Assembly (NCBI GenBank): GCA_001636495.1
Contig: KV440964.1
Location: forward strand, 2,434,666 to 2,498,665
Source: Sutcliffiella horikoshii
GTDB lineage: Bacteria; Bacillota; Bacilli; Bacillales; Bacillaceae_I
Reading direction: 5' to 3'
DNA length: 64,000 nucleotides
Both the position numbers and the translations under genes were made by a program. Shown piece after piece: positions 1 through 8,928 of this stretch (position 1 is its first letter; each line of letters starts with the position of its first letter). The notes under the pieces are model-generated. The model was not told where the DNA came from. It made no database searches and saw nothing but the letters and a program-made list of their open reading frames with translations.

Positions 1-133
1 GCCTTGGTATGGCAGTCTCATGAAATATTTACCACAAATCGGCTATTTTACGTTCTGGCTTAGCATATTTTCCATTGCGGTCGCGTATTATTTCTCGTTA
101 AGGCAAAACAGAATGAAGATATCGTTTGATTAA
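1..133 (+). CDS. ypjA: YpjA (DUF1405 membrane protein), C-terminal end only
   Basis: Only the last 43 codons are in the window; the reading frame enters at base 2 and stops with TAA at 131-133. The visible piece carries one hydrophobic helix (FWLSIFSIAVAYYF) followed by a short basic tail, as at the end of an integral membrane protein. Identification as YpjA/DUF1405 rests mainly on position: in B. subtilis ypjA lies directly upstream of ypjB, the next gene here. No function can be assigned from this fragment. Confidence 0.6.
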   Translation, partial: PWYGSLMKYLPQIGYFTFWLSIFSIAVAYYFSLRQNRMKISFD

Positions 134-192
134 TGTTCTAACCTTGTCCACTCTCTCATAACATTTAGTAGAGAATATGGGAGGGACAAGCG

Positions 193-990
193 ATGAAAGC
201 AAAAAAACTTATAATTGCCATACTACTAATACTACTTATATTTCCTACTGGAATAAAGGCGCACTCTCATGAACCACTGCAGCCTTTTGCGCTTAACTTC
301 ATCATGGATGATGCCCTTCAACTTGTAAAAACGGAGAGATACGTGGAGGCCCATAATCTGCTCGATATATTTTCCGATGAATTTACAAAACTCATGGTTG
401 CCAATCAGCAGATTCCGATGTCAGAAGTGCGAATCATTTCGGTTGCACATCAGCAATCACTTAGTTCTTTAAGTGATGTGACCCTTCCTCATGAGGAGAA
501 GGTGAGGGCTGTCATCAGATTACGTCTTGCAATGGATGCGATGACATCTGAGCATCAACCAATGTGGGTGGAGATGGAAGACACCATAGTGATGACGTTT
601 CAACAACTAAAGGACTCTGTTGACACTCGTGACAGCGATTCATATGAACAGTTATATAGACGTTTGCTGCTTGAATACGATATGATCCATCCAAGCATTA
701 GACTCGATGTCAAGCCTGAACATATCCAGAAGGTTGATGCTCACATCGACTATTTGGATAAAAATAGACAAGCATTACTTTCCCATACTGAGGAATTCGA
801 TGATATGGAAGTGATTGAAGCGGACTTGAAAGCACTCTTTCGAGAGTTGAAAGAGGATGAAACAGATCCGTCGCTATTGTGGGTAATGATATCCACAGGA
901 AGCTTTATTTTGCTGACGCTGTCCTATGTAGGCTTCCGTAAGTACTTAGGTGCGAAGAAGCTGGAGATGCGCAAAAAGCTTAAAGATTGA
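193..990 (+). CDS. ypjB: Sporulation protein YpjB
   Basis: A 265-residue protein with an N-terminal signal sequence (basic MKAKK followed by a run of Ile/Leu, likely cleavage near residue 23), a long acidic alpha-helical middle, and a C-terminal transmembrane segment around residues 229-247 followed by a basic tail. The topology suggests a membrane-anchored domain outside the cytoplasm. It matches the YpjB sporulation family in length, architecture and position after ypjA. The ATG is preceded by GGGAGGG. The upstream CATAACAT resembles a sporulation sigma -10 element, but I could not find a convincing matching -35. The molecular role is unknown. Confidence 0.8.
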   Translation: MKAKKLIIAILLILLIFPTGIKAHSHEPLQPFALNFIMDDALQLVKTERYVEAHNLLDIFSDEFTKLMVANQQIPMSEVRIISVAHQQSLSSLSDVTLPHEEKVRAVIRLRLAMDAMTSEHQPMWVEMEDTIVMTFQQLKDSVDTRDSDSYEQLYRRLLLEYDMIHPSIRLDVKPEHIQKVDAHIDYLDKNRQALLSHTEEFDDMEVIEADLKALFRELKEDETDPSLLWVMISTGSFILLTLSYVGFRKYLGAKKLEMRKKLKD

Positions 991-1071
991 CAGGGATAAA
1001 AAAGAACAAATAAAATAATCCTAATAGGAAGACTATATTTAGCGGATTTAAAGCTAAGGAGGGACTTACTA

Positions 1072-1752
1072 ATGGGATTAGGAATGTATCTGATCTATTT
1101 CGCTGTCTTACTGATTGTCCCGTTGTGGGCACAGTCTAGAGTAAAGAGCTCTTATAAAAAGTACTCCAAAGTTGCTTCCTCTTCAGGAATGCCTGGAGCA
1201 GAGGTCGCACGAAAAATATTACATGATAATGGGATTTACGATGTGAATGTTGAGGAAACAAGAGGACATTTGACCGATCACTATGATCCAAGGTCGAAAA
1301 CTATCCGGTTGTCCTCCCATAACTATCATGGCAATTCCATCGCTGGTGCAGCGATTGCAGCGCATGAAGTTGGTCATGCGATCCAGGACAACCAGGATTA
1401 CGCCTTTCTACGCTTCCGCCATTCGCTTGTGCCTGTAGCAAGTCTGGGTTCGAATATGTCATTTTTCCTTATATTCGCGGGACTCATTTTTGGAGCAAGC
1501 AACCTGATTCTTGTCGGAATCATTTTCATGGCAGCTGCGGTATTGTTCCAGCTAGTCACACTGCCGGTGGAGTTTGATGCTTCCAACCGGGCGATGGATC
1601 AGGTAGTATCACTTGGTATCATCAATAACTACGAGGAACGTGAAACCAAGAAAGTATTGAATGCTGCCGCATTGACCTATGTTGCAGCAGCTGCTGTGGC
1701 AGTGGCCGAGTTGACGAGGTTTATATTGATATATTTGGGAAGTCGGGAATAG
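1072..1752 (+). CDS. yugP: Membrane zinc metallopeptidase, YugP family
   Basis: A 226-residue membrane protein with the gluzincin motif HEVGH at residues 98-102, preceded by a region rich in small residues, and three or four hydrophobic segments (about 3-20, 120-140, 142-165 and 200-220). This is the pattern of the YugP/PF04298 family of predicted neutral zinc proteases; the second His pair and Glu are presumed to bind and activate zinc. RBS is AAGGAGGG, 8 nt before ATG. In B. subtilis yugP lies at another locus, so its place between ypjB and ypjC looks like a lineage-specific arrangement. Substrate unknown. Confidence 0.85.
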   Translation: MGLGMYLIYFAVLLIVPLWAQSRVKSSYKKYSKVASSSGMPGAEVARKILHDNGIYDVNVEETRGHLTDHYDPRSKTIRLSSHNYHGNSIAGAAIAAHEVGHAIQDNQDYAFLRFRHSLVPVASLGSNMSFFLIFAGLIFGASNLILVGIIFMAAAVLFQLVTLPVEFDASNRAMDQVVSLGIINNYEERETKKVLNAAALTYVAAAAVAVAELTRFILIYLGSRE

Positions 1753-1777
1753 AATAGGTAGATGATTTTGTAGATGG

Positions 1778-1804
1778 AGCAGCCCTTTTTTGGGCTGCTT
1801 TTTG
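1778..1804 (+). terminator. Intrinsic terminator of the yugP gene
   Basis: The arms AGCAGCCC and GGGCTGCT form an 8-bp stem with a T-rich loop and are followed by TTTTT. It lies 25 bp after the yugP stop. Confidence 0.85.
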
Positions 1805-1839
1805 GCTATTAAGTGGAATAATTGATGTTGATGGTTGAA

Positions 1840-1995
1840 GACAATCTCGAGTGGATTTTGCGGATGAGATTGTCATTACAAGGGTCATAAAGACAATCTC
1901 GAGAGTATTTTCCGATTGGAATTGTCATTATAACAATCACGAAGAAAACTGAAGTGATTTTCCAAGAAATAAGGCCTTCATCGCCTCGATGAAGA
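1840..1995. repeat. Palindromic repeat units with a 52-bp period
   Basis: GACAATCTCGAG occurs at 1840 and again at 1892, exactly 52 bp apart. Each copy is followed by an ATTTT-GAT segment and the complementary GAGATTGTC or GAATTGTC, so alternating hairpins can form. A further hairpin of the same style (AGGCCTTCAT / ATGAAGACCT) lies at about 1972-1998. No plausible gene fills the gap between yugP and the convergent ypjC. The same period is seen in unrelated-looking units near 38.7 kb. Confidence 0.6.
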
Positions 1996-2034
1996 CCTTT
2001 TACAAAAGAAACAGTCAGCCAATGACAGAAAAAC

Positions 2035-2910
2035 TTACCGCTCCACCGGATTCTTGTTCTCATCCAGTGTAAAACCTTCGCCAAGCACATCATGCACATC
2101 GCTGACTGCAACAAATGCATGCGGATCAACGGAAGTGATGACATTTTTCAGCTTGACCAACTCATTCTTCGCAACTACACAATAGAGGACGTTCCGCTCC
2201 ACCTTTGAAAAGGAACCTTGTCCACGCAGGATAGTGACTCCGCGGTCCATCTCCTGATGAACTTTAGAAGCTATCTCTTCATGCTTATCAGAAATGATGG
2301 TTGCACCCTTGGCGGCATAAGCACCCTCCTGCATGAAGTCAATCACACGTGCCGCAACAAACACTGCCACAAGTGTATACATCGCTTCCTGGTAGGTTAG
2401 ATACATGATGAGTGACAGTACGATGACCACTGCATCAAACAAGAACATCGCTTTCCCCATGCTCCATCCAATATACTTGTGGGCAAGTCGTGCGATGATG
2501 TCCACTCCACCGGTAGTTCCTCCATATCTGAAAATGATACCAAGACCAATACCGATGAACACCCCGGCAAACAATGCCGCCAACGTCAAATCATCTTCAA
2601 GGGGCGGGAACATTAACGGAACCCTTTGGAAGATCCATAAGAAAAGGGACAAACTGAATGTTCCGATCAGCGTATAGAAGAACGTGTTTCTTCCAAGCAA
2701 CTTCCAGCCGATGAAAAATATCGGGATGTTAAGCAATAGATTTGTATAGGAAGGATCGAATCTAAAAAGAAAGTATAAAAGCAGGGTAATACCGGTAAAG
2801 CCGCCTTCTGCAAGATTGTTTTGCATATTAAAATTTACTAATCCAAATGCGAAGATGGCAGATCCAATTAAAATGTAAATGATATTTTTGATTTTTAAGC
2901 CTTTTAACAT
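2035..2910 (-). CDS. ypjC: YitT family membrane protein YpjC
   Basis: A 291-residue protein with five to six hydrophobic segments in the first 175 residues (including YILIGSAIFAFGLVNF and a Gly-rich FIGIGLGIIFRYGGTTGGVD loop) and a soluble C-terminal domain of about 85 residues. This is the UPF0750/YitT fold with the DUF2179 domain at the end. It sits between ypjB and the mazG-like gene as in B. subtilis, but on the opposite strand to both. The ATG is preceded by TTGGAGG. A TATAAT at about 2949-2954, read on the minus strand, could be its -10. Function is unknown for the family. Confidence 0.85.
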   Translation of the reverse strand: MLKGLKIKNIIYILIGSAIFAFGLVNFNMQNNLAEGGFTGITLLLYFLFRFDPSYTNLLLNIPIFFIGWKLLGRNTFFYTLIGTFSLSLFLWIFQRVPLMFPPLEDDLTLAALFAGVFIGIGLGIIFRYGGTTGGVDIIARLAHKYIGWSMGKAMFLFDAVVIVLSLIMYLTYQEAMYTLVAVFVAARVIDFMQEGAYAAKGATIISDKHEEIASKVHQEMDRGVTILRGQGSFSKVERNVLYCVVAKNELVKLKNVITSVDPHAFVAVSDVHDVLGEGFTLDENKNPVER

Positions 2911-3034
2911 GGTGAACCTCCAAGACCTAGATAGTTTACAACCTCTCTATTATAATAGACAGAAAGAAGATAAGTAAATGAGAATTAAATTTACGGTCTG
3001 TAGATTTCTGTTTTGTTCAGACAAGCTCAAACAT

Positions 3035-3063
3035 TTGTCAAATGATAGGGTTTTAGCTAACAT
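3035..3063 (+). promoter_or_regulatory. Candidate sigma-A promoter of the mazG-dapB-birA operon
   Basis: TTGTCA at 3035-3040 and TAACAT at 3058-3063 are separated by 17 bp and lie about 20 bp before the first gene of the seven-gene operon. Confidence 0.55.
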
Positions 3064-3085
3064 GATAAAGTGAGGTGAGAAGTGT

Positions 3086-3424
3086 ATGAGTGAGAAGACA
3101 ATGCAACAAATGCAAAAGGAAGTGGATGATTATATCTCCCAGTTTAAAGAAGGTTATTTCAGTCCGTTGGCGATGCTTGCGAGAATGACGGAGGAACTTG
3201 GGGAATTATCTCGTGAGGTCAACCACTTTTACGGAGAAAAGCCGAAAAAGAGTACAGAAAAAGAGAATACAGTAGAGGAAGAGCTAGGTGACATGCTGTT
3301 TGTCATGATTTGCTTCGCTAACTCCTTGAACATAGATTTACAAGAAGCGCACGACCGGGTTATGGAGAAGTTCCAGACACGGGATAAAGATAGATGGACA
3401 AGAATTGAGGAGGAAGAGAAATAA
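3086..3424 (+). CDS. ypjD: MazG-like nucleotide pyrophosphohydrolase YpjD
   Basis: A 112-residue all-alpha protein with the MazG metal-binding signature: [10 protein letters not shown] at about residues 36-45 and EEELGDMLF at about 67-75, the acidic residues that coordinate Mg2+ in this superfamily. Short single-domain members hydrolyse NTPs or dNTPs to the monophosphate and PPi, probably as house-cleaning enzymes; the substrate of this one is unknown. It is the first gene of a tightly packed operon. Its TAA overlaps the dapB ATG by one base (TAATG), which indicates translational coupling. Confidence 0.9.
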   Translation: MSEKTMQQMQKEVDDYISQFKEGYFSPLAMLARMTEELGELSREVNHFYGEKPKKSTEKENTVEEELGDMLFVMICFANSLNIDLQEAHDRVMEKFQTRDKDRWTRIEEEEK

Positions 3425-4227
3425 TGGACAACATCAAGATAATACTTGCTGGACCGCGTGGACGCATGGGGCGTGAAGCGGTGGATTTAATACATAATGT
3501 GGATCATTTTCAATTAGTGGCATGCCTGGATCGGGTGAACGAGGGGAAGATGCTTTCCGAGGTGGACGGATTTCCATCCATTGAGGCACCTATTTATAGT
3601 GATCCGGAAAAATGCTTTCAAGAAGTGGAAGCTGATGTGCTGATAGATTTGACCACACCTGAAATCGGGAAAATCAATACGAAACTTGCTGTGGAGTATG
3701 GAATTCGACCAGTTGTCGGTACGACCGGATTTAATGAAGAGGAACTTCAGGAATTGACGGAGCTTGCCGAGTCAAAAAAAGTGGGGGTCATCATTGCCCC
3801 GAACTTTGCTGTAGGAGCCATATTGATGATGAAATTCGCACAGATGGCGGCAAAGCATTTTCAAGACGTGGAAATCATGGAATTGCATCATGATCGAAAA
3901 TTGGATGCACCATCTGGGACCGCAATCAAGACAGCTGAACTGATATCCAAGACAAGGGAGCCGAAACGCCAAGGTCACCCAGAGGAAGAAGAAACGATCA
4001 CAGGGGCAAGAGGGGCTGAAACGAAAGACGGTATCCGCATTCATAGTGTCAGACTTCCAGGTCTCGTTGCACACCAAGAGGTGATGTTTGGTGGAGAAGG
4101 ACAATCCTTGACGATACGACATGATTCCTACAATCGTGCAAGCTTCATGTCAGGGGTAAAATTGTCTGTAGAAACTATCGTGTCTTTGGAAGTACTGGTA
4201 TACGGGTTGGAAAATATCATTGAGTAA
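3424..4227 (+). CDS. dapB: 4-hydroxy-tetrahydrodipicolinate reductase DapB
   Basis: A 267-residue enzyme of the diaminopimelate/lysine pathway that reduces 4-hydroxy-tetrahydrodipicolinate with NAD(P)H. It has the N-terminal dinucleotide-binding loop GPRGRMGR (residues 9-16), the GTTGF segment near residue 100, and the catalytic [15 protein letters not shown] motif near 153-167 containing the proton-donor His and Lys. Length is normal for Firmicute DapB. It is coupled to the upstream mazG-like gene and followed 14 bp later by mgsA. The product supports peptidoglycan cross-links and spore dipicolinate. Confidence 0.97.
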   Translation: MDNIKIILAGPRGRMGREAVDLIHNVDHFQLVACLDRVNEGKMLSEVDGFPSIEAPIYSDPEKCFQEVEADVLIDLTTPEIGKINTKLAVEYGIRPVVGTTGFNEEELQELTELAESKKVGVIIAPNFAVGAILMMKFAQMAAKHFQDVEIMELHHDRKLDAPSGTAIKTAELISKTREPKRQGHPEEEETITGARGAETKDGIRIHSVRLPGLVAHQEVMFGGEGQSLTIRHDSYNRASFMSGVKLSVETIVSLEVLVYGLENIIE

Positions 4228-4241
4228 CGGGGGAAACGGTC

Positions 4242-4661
4242 ATGAAGGTAGCGTTAATTGCACACGATAAGAAAAAACCGGATATGATTCAATTTGCTAC
4301 GGCTTATAAAACGGTACTAGAAAAGCACGAAATTTTTGCTACAGGAACGACAGGTCTAAGGATTTCCGAAGCAACTGGGTTATCTGTTCATAGATTTCAA
4401 TCTGGACCACTTGGTGGAGATCAGGAGATTGGAGCGTTGATTGCACAGAACAAGATGGACATGGTCATTTTTTTCCGAGACCCATTGACTGCTCAGCCGC
4501 ATGAACCAGATGTCACTGCTTTATTGAGGTTGTGTGACGTTTATTCTATTCCGCTAGCTACCAATATGGGGACTGCTGAAATATTAATTCATGGTCTTTC
4601 AAGGGGAGAGCTCGGTTGGAGAGAAATTGTACATGGCAAAGAGGCGGAACCCAATGACTGA
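4242..4661 (+). CDS. mgsA: Methylglyoxal synthase MgsA
   Basis: A 139-residue protein that converts dihydroxyacetone phosphate to methylglyoxal and phosphate. The family motifs are present: ALIAHDKKK at the N terminus, [15 protein letters not shown], the catalytic Asp in FFRDPL (about residue 78) and [10 protein letters not shown]. The RBS GGGGG lies just before ATG. The gene order dapB-mgsA-bshB1 matches B. subtilis. The mgsA stop overlaps the next start (ATGACTGA). Close linkage with bacillithiol genes is notable because thiols detoxify methylglyoxal. Confidence 0.97.
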   Translation: MKVALIAHDKKKPDMIQFATAYKTVLEKHEIFATGTTGLRISEATGLSVHRFQSGPLGGDQEIGALIAQNKMDMVIFFRDPLTAQPHEPDVTALLRLCDVYSIPLATNMGTAEILIHGLSRGELGWREIVHGKEAEPND

Positions 4662-5364
4662 TCAACTGGATATCCTCGCATTCGGGGCTCATCCCGATGA
4701 TGTGGAGATTGGAATGGCCGGTACCCTTGCTAAATACAAAGAACAAGGCTATACAACCGGAATCTGTGATTTGACCTATGCGGAAAGGTCATCCAATGGA
4801 ACTGTTGAAATCAGGCAGAAGGAAGCAAGTGAAGCTGCTAAGGTCCTCGAATTGGATGCACGCATTCAGCTTTCATTGCCAGATAGAGGTCTGTTTATGA
4901 AAGAAGAATACATACTAGAGATTGTATCTGTCATTAGAAAATACAAGCCTCGCCTTGTATTTGCCCCTTTTTATGAAGATCGCCATCCTGACCATGGGAA
5001 TTGTGCCAAATTAGTGGAGGAAGCTGTATTTTCTTCAGGTATCAAACGAGTGGAAGATTCTATGGTGCAAAGCGCACATAAACCGGAGAATCTTTATTTT
5101 TATCAGATAAACGGGTTGCATAAGCCGGAATTCTATATTGATATTACAAACCAGATTGATAAGAAGACGAAGGCGCTTGAAGTCTATACAAGCCAGTTTG
5201 AAAAAAATCCCGATGGAGTGGACACACCGTTGACCAACGGGTATGTAGAGGCGGTCATCAGCCGTGAACGTGCATATGGAAAACAGGTTGGCTCCATGTA
5301 TGCGGAAGGATTTTTTGCAAAAGGACCACTTGTCCTAAATTATGATTTATTAGGTGGGATTTAA
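4654..5364 (+). CDS. bshB1: Bacillithiol biosynthesis deacetylase BshB1
   Basis: A zinc-dependent LmbE/PIG-L family hydrolase (236 residues) that removes the acetyl group from GlcNAc-malate. The N terminus [20 protein letters not shown] carries the zinc-binding AHPDD motif, and the third zinc ligand is in the DRHPDHGNC segment near residue 110. I chose the ATG at 4654 because the homology begins exactly there and because it overlaps the mgsA stop; the open frame extends further upstream inside mgsA. The next gene encodes the preceding step, BshA. Confidence 0.95.
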   Translation: MTDQLDILAFGAHPDDVEIGMAGTLAKYKEQGYTTGICDLTYAERSSNGTVEIRQKEASEAAKVLELDARIQLSLPDRGLFMKEEYILEIVSVIRKYKPRLVFAPFYEDRHPDHGNCAKLVEEAVFSSGIKRVEDSMVQSAHKPENLYFYQINGLHKPEFYIDITNQIDKKTKALEVYTSQFEKNPDGVDTPLTNGYVEAVISRERAYGKQVGSMYAEGFFAKGPLVLNYDLLGGI

Positions 5365-6504
5365 TTGAAATTGAAAATTGGCATTACCTGCTATCCAACG
5401 GTAGGAGGATCAGGGGTAATTGCAACGGAATTGGGGAAGCTTTTGGCGGAGAAGGGGCATGAGATCCATTTCATTTCCTCGAGCATGCCATTTCGACTAA
5501 ATAAAGTGTATAGCAATATCTACTACCATGAGGTGCAGGTGAACCAATATTCCGTTTTCCAGTATCCACCTTACGATTTGGCATTGGCAAGTAAGATGGC
5601 AGAAGTGGCAAAACGGGAAAAACTGGATCTGTTACATGTACACTATGCGATTCCACATGCGGTGTGTGCGTATCTGGCAAAAAAAATGACAGATGATCAA
5701 TTGAAGATTGTAACAACCCTTCATGGGACAGATATTACGGTTTTGGGGTATGATCCATCATTAAACGATATGATCCGATTTGGAATTGAGGGGTCGGACG
5801 TGGTGACGGCTGTATCCGAGTCACTAGTTCAACAGACATATGATTTACTCCAACCGAAAAAGGCAATTCAAACTGTTTATAACTTTATAGATGAGCGTGT
5901 ATATTACAAAAAGGACACTCAGGACCTAAAAGGGCAATATGGAATAGCAGAGGAAGAGAAAGTCATCATCCATGTCTCTAATTTTCGTAAAGTGAAACGA
6001 GTACAAGATGTAGTGAGATCCTTCCACCTTATTGAAAAGCAGGTTCCATCCAAGCTGTTGCTTGTCGGCGATGGACCAGAAATATCGGTCGTATGCAACC
6101 TTGTGAGAGAACTGGGGCTAAAAGATAAAGTGCTGTTTCTTGGAAAGCAGGAGAACCTGGAAGATCTGTACTCCATCAGCGACCTTATGCTTCTTTTATC
6201 TGAAAAGGAGAGCTTTGGCCTTGTATTACTGGAAGCGATGGCGTGTGGCGTTCCTTCTGTCGGAACAAGAATTGGAGGGATTCCGGAAGTGATTGACAAT
6301 GGCAAGACCGGTTTCCTGAGTGATGTGGGTGATGTAGAAGACATTGCAAAAAATGCTATTAAGATTCTGGGTGATACTACTTTACATACTACTTTTGCTG
6401 AGAATGCCATCACGAGGGTAAAAGAGCACTTCAGCTCTCAGAGAATAGTGGAACAGTACGAAGATATGTACAAGCAATTAATCGATAACCCAAGTGAAAG
6501 TTGA
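5365..6504 (+). CDS. bshA: Bacillithiol glycosyltransferase BshA
   Basis: A 379-residue GT4-type glycosyltransferase that joins GlcNAc from UDP-GlcNAc to L-malate, the first step of bacillithiol synthesis. It starts at TTG, directly after the bshB1 stop, with TAGGTGGGA as RBS. The N terminus [21 protein letters not shown] and the C-terminal EX7E-type motif ([16 protein letters not shown]) fit the family. A Rossmann nucleotide-binding half lies at about 190-350. The cca gene begins immediately downstream. Confidence 0.96.
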   Translation: MKLKIGITCYPTVGGSGVIATELGKLLAEKGHEIHFISSSMPFRLNKVYSNIYYHEVQVNQYSVFQYPPYDLALASKMAEVAKREKLDLLHVHYAIPHAVCAYLAKKMTDDQLKIVTTLHGTDITVLGYDPSLNDMIRFGIEGSDVVTAVSESLVQQTYDLLQPKKAIQTVYNFIDERVYYKKDTQDLKGQYGIAEEEKVIIHVSNFRKVKRVQDVVRSFHLIEKQVPSKLLLVGDGPEISVVCNLVRELGLKDKVLFLGKQENLEDLYSISDLMLLLSEKESFGLVLLEAMACGVPSVGTRIGGIPEVIDNGKTGFLSDVGDVEDIAKNAIKILGDTTLHTTFAENAITRVKEHFSSQRIVEQYEDMYKQLIDNPSES

Positions 6505-6514
6505 GGGAGAAACG

Positions 6515-7726
6515 ATGAACAAACCCTTCCATCAAGGTATTCTAATTATTGAACGTCTAGAAGAAAACGGACATGAGGCTTACTTTGTGGGGGGCTCTGT
6601 TCGTGATACCTTAATGAATAGAGTGATAGGTGACATAGACATTGCGACTTCTGCCACTCCGGAAGAGATTCAGGCCCTTTTTCCAAAAACGATTGATGTT
6701 GGAGCAGAGCATGGAACCATCATCGTTGTTACCTCAGATCAGGAAAGCTATGAGGTGACGACATTCCGGACAGATGGAACCTATACGGATAACCGGCATC
6801 CTGACAACGTGACGTTTGTGAAGAGCCTGGAGGAAGATCTGAAGCGCAGGGACTTTACCATGAATGCAATAGCGATGACAAAGAACGGGAAAATCCTCGA
6901 CCCGTTCCATGGGGAAAGTGATATTAAAAGAAGAGTGATTCGTACAGTGGGGAAAGCAACAGAGCGATTCAAAGAAGATGCCTTACGAATGTTGCGTGCC
7001 GTTCGCTTTTCCAGTCAATTGTCATTTTCCGTGGAGGCGGATACGTTTTTGGGCATCCAGAAAGATCGAGCCCTGTTGGAGATGGTTTCCGTTGAAAGGA
7101 AAACGATGGAAATGGAGAAACTCCTGAAAGGACAAGGCGTTAAAAATGCGCTCGAGCTTTTGGTGACAACCGGGCTTTATGCATTCCTCCCTCATTTTGG
7201 TGAGAAGGGGAATAGGTTGCGAGACCTTGCTAAATTACCTGTATATGAGCTGAAAAGCCGTTCAGCCCTTTGGACGTTGTTGGTTATTGTCTTAGAAATG
7301 GACGATGCGAAAGGTTTCTTGAACAGTTGGAAACTGCCGAAAAAGGTGAGTAAGTCTGTTCAGGAGAATCTGAACGTGATCAATCAATACAAAGAAAAGG
7401 GATGGGCTAAAGAAATTATATACAGATCAGGCCTTGAGCAATCTTTAGAGGCTCATCAAGTGATGCGGGTTCTAGGATGGGACAAACTAGGGTCAAGTAT
7501 CCAAATCCAAAAAATATACAATTCTCTGCCTATTCACAGTCTAAAAGACATCGTTATTGATGGTCATGACCTTATAAAGATAGCAGGAGAGAAACGAGGA
7601 AAATGGATTGCCATGCTATATCAGGATTTGGAAATGGCATTGGTTCATGAGGAACTACAAAATGAAAGAGCGGCTTTGAAGGAGTGGGTATGTAATTGGC
7701 TACAGAAATACGATCAAAACTATTGA
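6515..7726 (+). CDS. cca: CCA tRNA nucleotidyltransferase
   Basis: A class II CCA-adding enzyme of 403 residues that builds or repairs the 3' CCA end of tRNAs. The N-terminal catalytic head shows YFVGGSVRDTLM, the DID metal-binding pair (GDIDIAT) and RRDFTMNAIA. The ERKTMEMEKLL region marks the neck and body helices. The ATG at 6515 is chosen because it follows GAGGGAG at ideal spacing; an in-frame GTG at 6494 would overlap bshA and lacks family support. birA overlaps its 3' end by 31 bp. Confidence 0.95.
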   Translation: MNKPFHQGILIIERLEENGHEAYFVGGSVRDTLMNRVIGDIDIATSATPEEIQALFPKTIDVGAEHGTIIVVTSDQESYEVTTFRTDGTYTDNRHPDNVTFVKSLEEDLKRRDFTMNAIAMTKNGKILDPFHGESDIKRRVIRTVGKATERFKEDALRMLRAVRFSSQLSFSVEADTFLGIQKDRALLEMVSVERKTMEMEKLLKGQGVKNALELLVTTGLYAFLPHFGEKGNRLRDLAKLPVYELKSRSALWTLLVIVLEMDDAKGFLNSWKLPKKVSKSVQENLNVINQYKEKGWAKEIIYRSGLEQSLEAHQVMRVLGWDKLGSSIQIQKIYNSLPIHSLKDIVIDGHDLIKIAGEKRGKWIAMLYQDLEMALVHEELQNERAALKEWVCNWLQKYDQNY

Positions 7727-8682
7727 AAATGTTTACGGATATAGAGGGGGATTTTCTTTCAGGGCAGAAAATCAGTGAAGAACTAGGTTGTTCAAGAACG
7801 GCGGTTTGGAAGCATATTGAAGACTTGAGGCAAGAGGGCTATGAGCTCGAGGCAGTGAGAAGAAAAGGATACCGGATTAAGACCATTCCAGATAAGATCT
7901 CGCACAATGAAATTTCGTTGGGATTGAAAACGGAAGCCCTCGGTCGGAAAATCCATTTTGAGGAATCGGTCACTTCTACCCAAAAGATCGCACATCAGTT
8001 AGCGCATGATGGCGCACCGGAAGGAACCTTGATTGTTGCAGAAGAACAGACCTCCGGTAGAGGAAGATTGAGCAGAGCTTGGCATTCACCAAAGCACACA
8101 GGCGTCTGGATGAGTTTGATCCTTCGCCCCAATCTGCCTCCTGCAAAAGCTCCTCAACTGACATTATTGACGGCAGTGGCGATCACACAAGCCATCGAAG
8201 ACGTGACGGGATTGCGTCCGGATATCAAATGGCCGAATGATATTCTGATTTATAAAAAGAAGACAGTCGGAATTCTGACCGAAATGCAAGCGGAAGCGGA
8301 TAAAATCAATTCCGTCATTATTGGAATGGGGATAAATGTCAATCAGGCATTGGAGCATTTCCCGGAAGAGCTTCATTCCATTGCCACCTCCTTGTCCATT
8401 GAACTTGGAGAATCTGTGAATCGTGCTGAGCTTATCCAGACCATTCTAGTCAAGTTTGAGACACTGTACCATAAATACTTGGAGCATGGATTTTACCCGA
8501 TTAAACTGCTATGGGAGTCCTATGCCATCAGCATCGGTAAGAGAATCATCGCCCGGACAATTACAGGAACTTTGGAGGGTGAAGCAAAAGGAATCACAGA
8601 AGATGGAGTTCTGATGTTAGAAGATGACCAAAAAGTGATTCACTATATTCACTCAGCAGATATACAAATTGGAAGCGATTAA
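7696..8682 (+). CDS. birA: Bifunctional biotin ligase / biotin operon repressor BirA
   Basis: A 328-residue two-domain protein. Residues 1-65 form a winged helix (SGQKISEELGCSRTAVWKHI), the DNA-binding part used to repress biotin genes. The remainder is the biotin-protein ligase with the biotinyl-AMP loop GRGRLSRAWHSP at about 117-128 and the KWPNDI motif. It starts at TTG inside cca with GGAGTGGG as RBS. It ends the mazG-dapB-mgsA-bshB1-bshA-cca-birA operon. It may also respond to the panBCD region only by proximity; no biotin operator was seen next to it. Confidence 0.95.
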   Translation: MATEIRSKLLKMFTDIEGDFLSGQKISEELGCSRTAVWKHIEDLRQEGYELEAVRRKGYRIKTIPDKISHNEISLGLKTEALGRKIHFEESVTSTQKIAHQLAHDGAPEGTLIVAEEQTSGRGRLSRAWHSPKHTGVWMSLILRPNLPPAKAPQLTLLTAVAITQAIEDVTGLRPDIKWPNDILIYKKKTVGILTEMQAEADKINSVIIGMGINVNQALEHFPEELHSIATSLSIELGESVNRAELIQTILVKFETLYHKYLEHGFYPIKLLWESYAISIGKRIIARTITGTLEGEAKGITEDGVLMLEDDQKVIHYIHSADIQIGSD

Positions 8683-8709
8683 ATGATGGCATCTTTTCCA
8701 AACATATTC

Positions 8710-8888
8710 TATAATAGTTGAGATGGGCAGTATCTTTCAGAACTGCACCTGACCATTGTATTACCATGAAAACAACCAACCGAATATCTGCCTTGATCCA
8801 AAGGACTGGGACAGAGGGATTGAACTGAATTTGTTTTTTATTGCTATCCAACCATCCTTCTTTCGCATGCGCAAAAGAAGGATTTTTT
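8710..8888 (+). ncRNA. panBCD 5' leader, candidate pan-motif regulatory RNA with attenuator
   Basis: TATAAT at 8710-8715 (poor -35) could start a leader of about 200 nt. It can fold into competing helices: GCAGT/ACTGC near 8727-8746, the long-range GGCAG/CTGCC pairing of 8726-8730 with 8788-8792, and CCTT/AAGG near 8791-8804. It ends in a strong hairpin (ATCCTTCTTT / AAAGAAGGAT, 8854-8883) followed by six T residues, 40 nt before panB. A conserved 'pan' RNA motif is known upstream of panB in Firmicutes; I cannot confirm the match to its consensus by eye. The final hairpin might instead only terminate birA read-through. Confidence 0.5.
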
Positions 8889-8928
8889 CGGTTCATTTCC
8901 TCTCCTTATTAAAAAAGGAGGAAGGAAA

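Noticed and set aside
1809-2144. Minus-strand open frame overlapping the ypjC end
   Set aside because: It lies across the 52-bp-period repeats and the 3' end of ypjC in another frame, has no RBS, and shows no protein-like pattern.
4591-4653. Upstream extension of bshB1 inside mgsA
   Set aside because: Family similarity and a coupled start (ATGACTGA) place the start at 4654.
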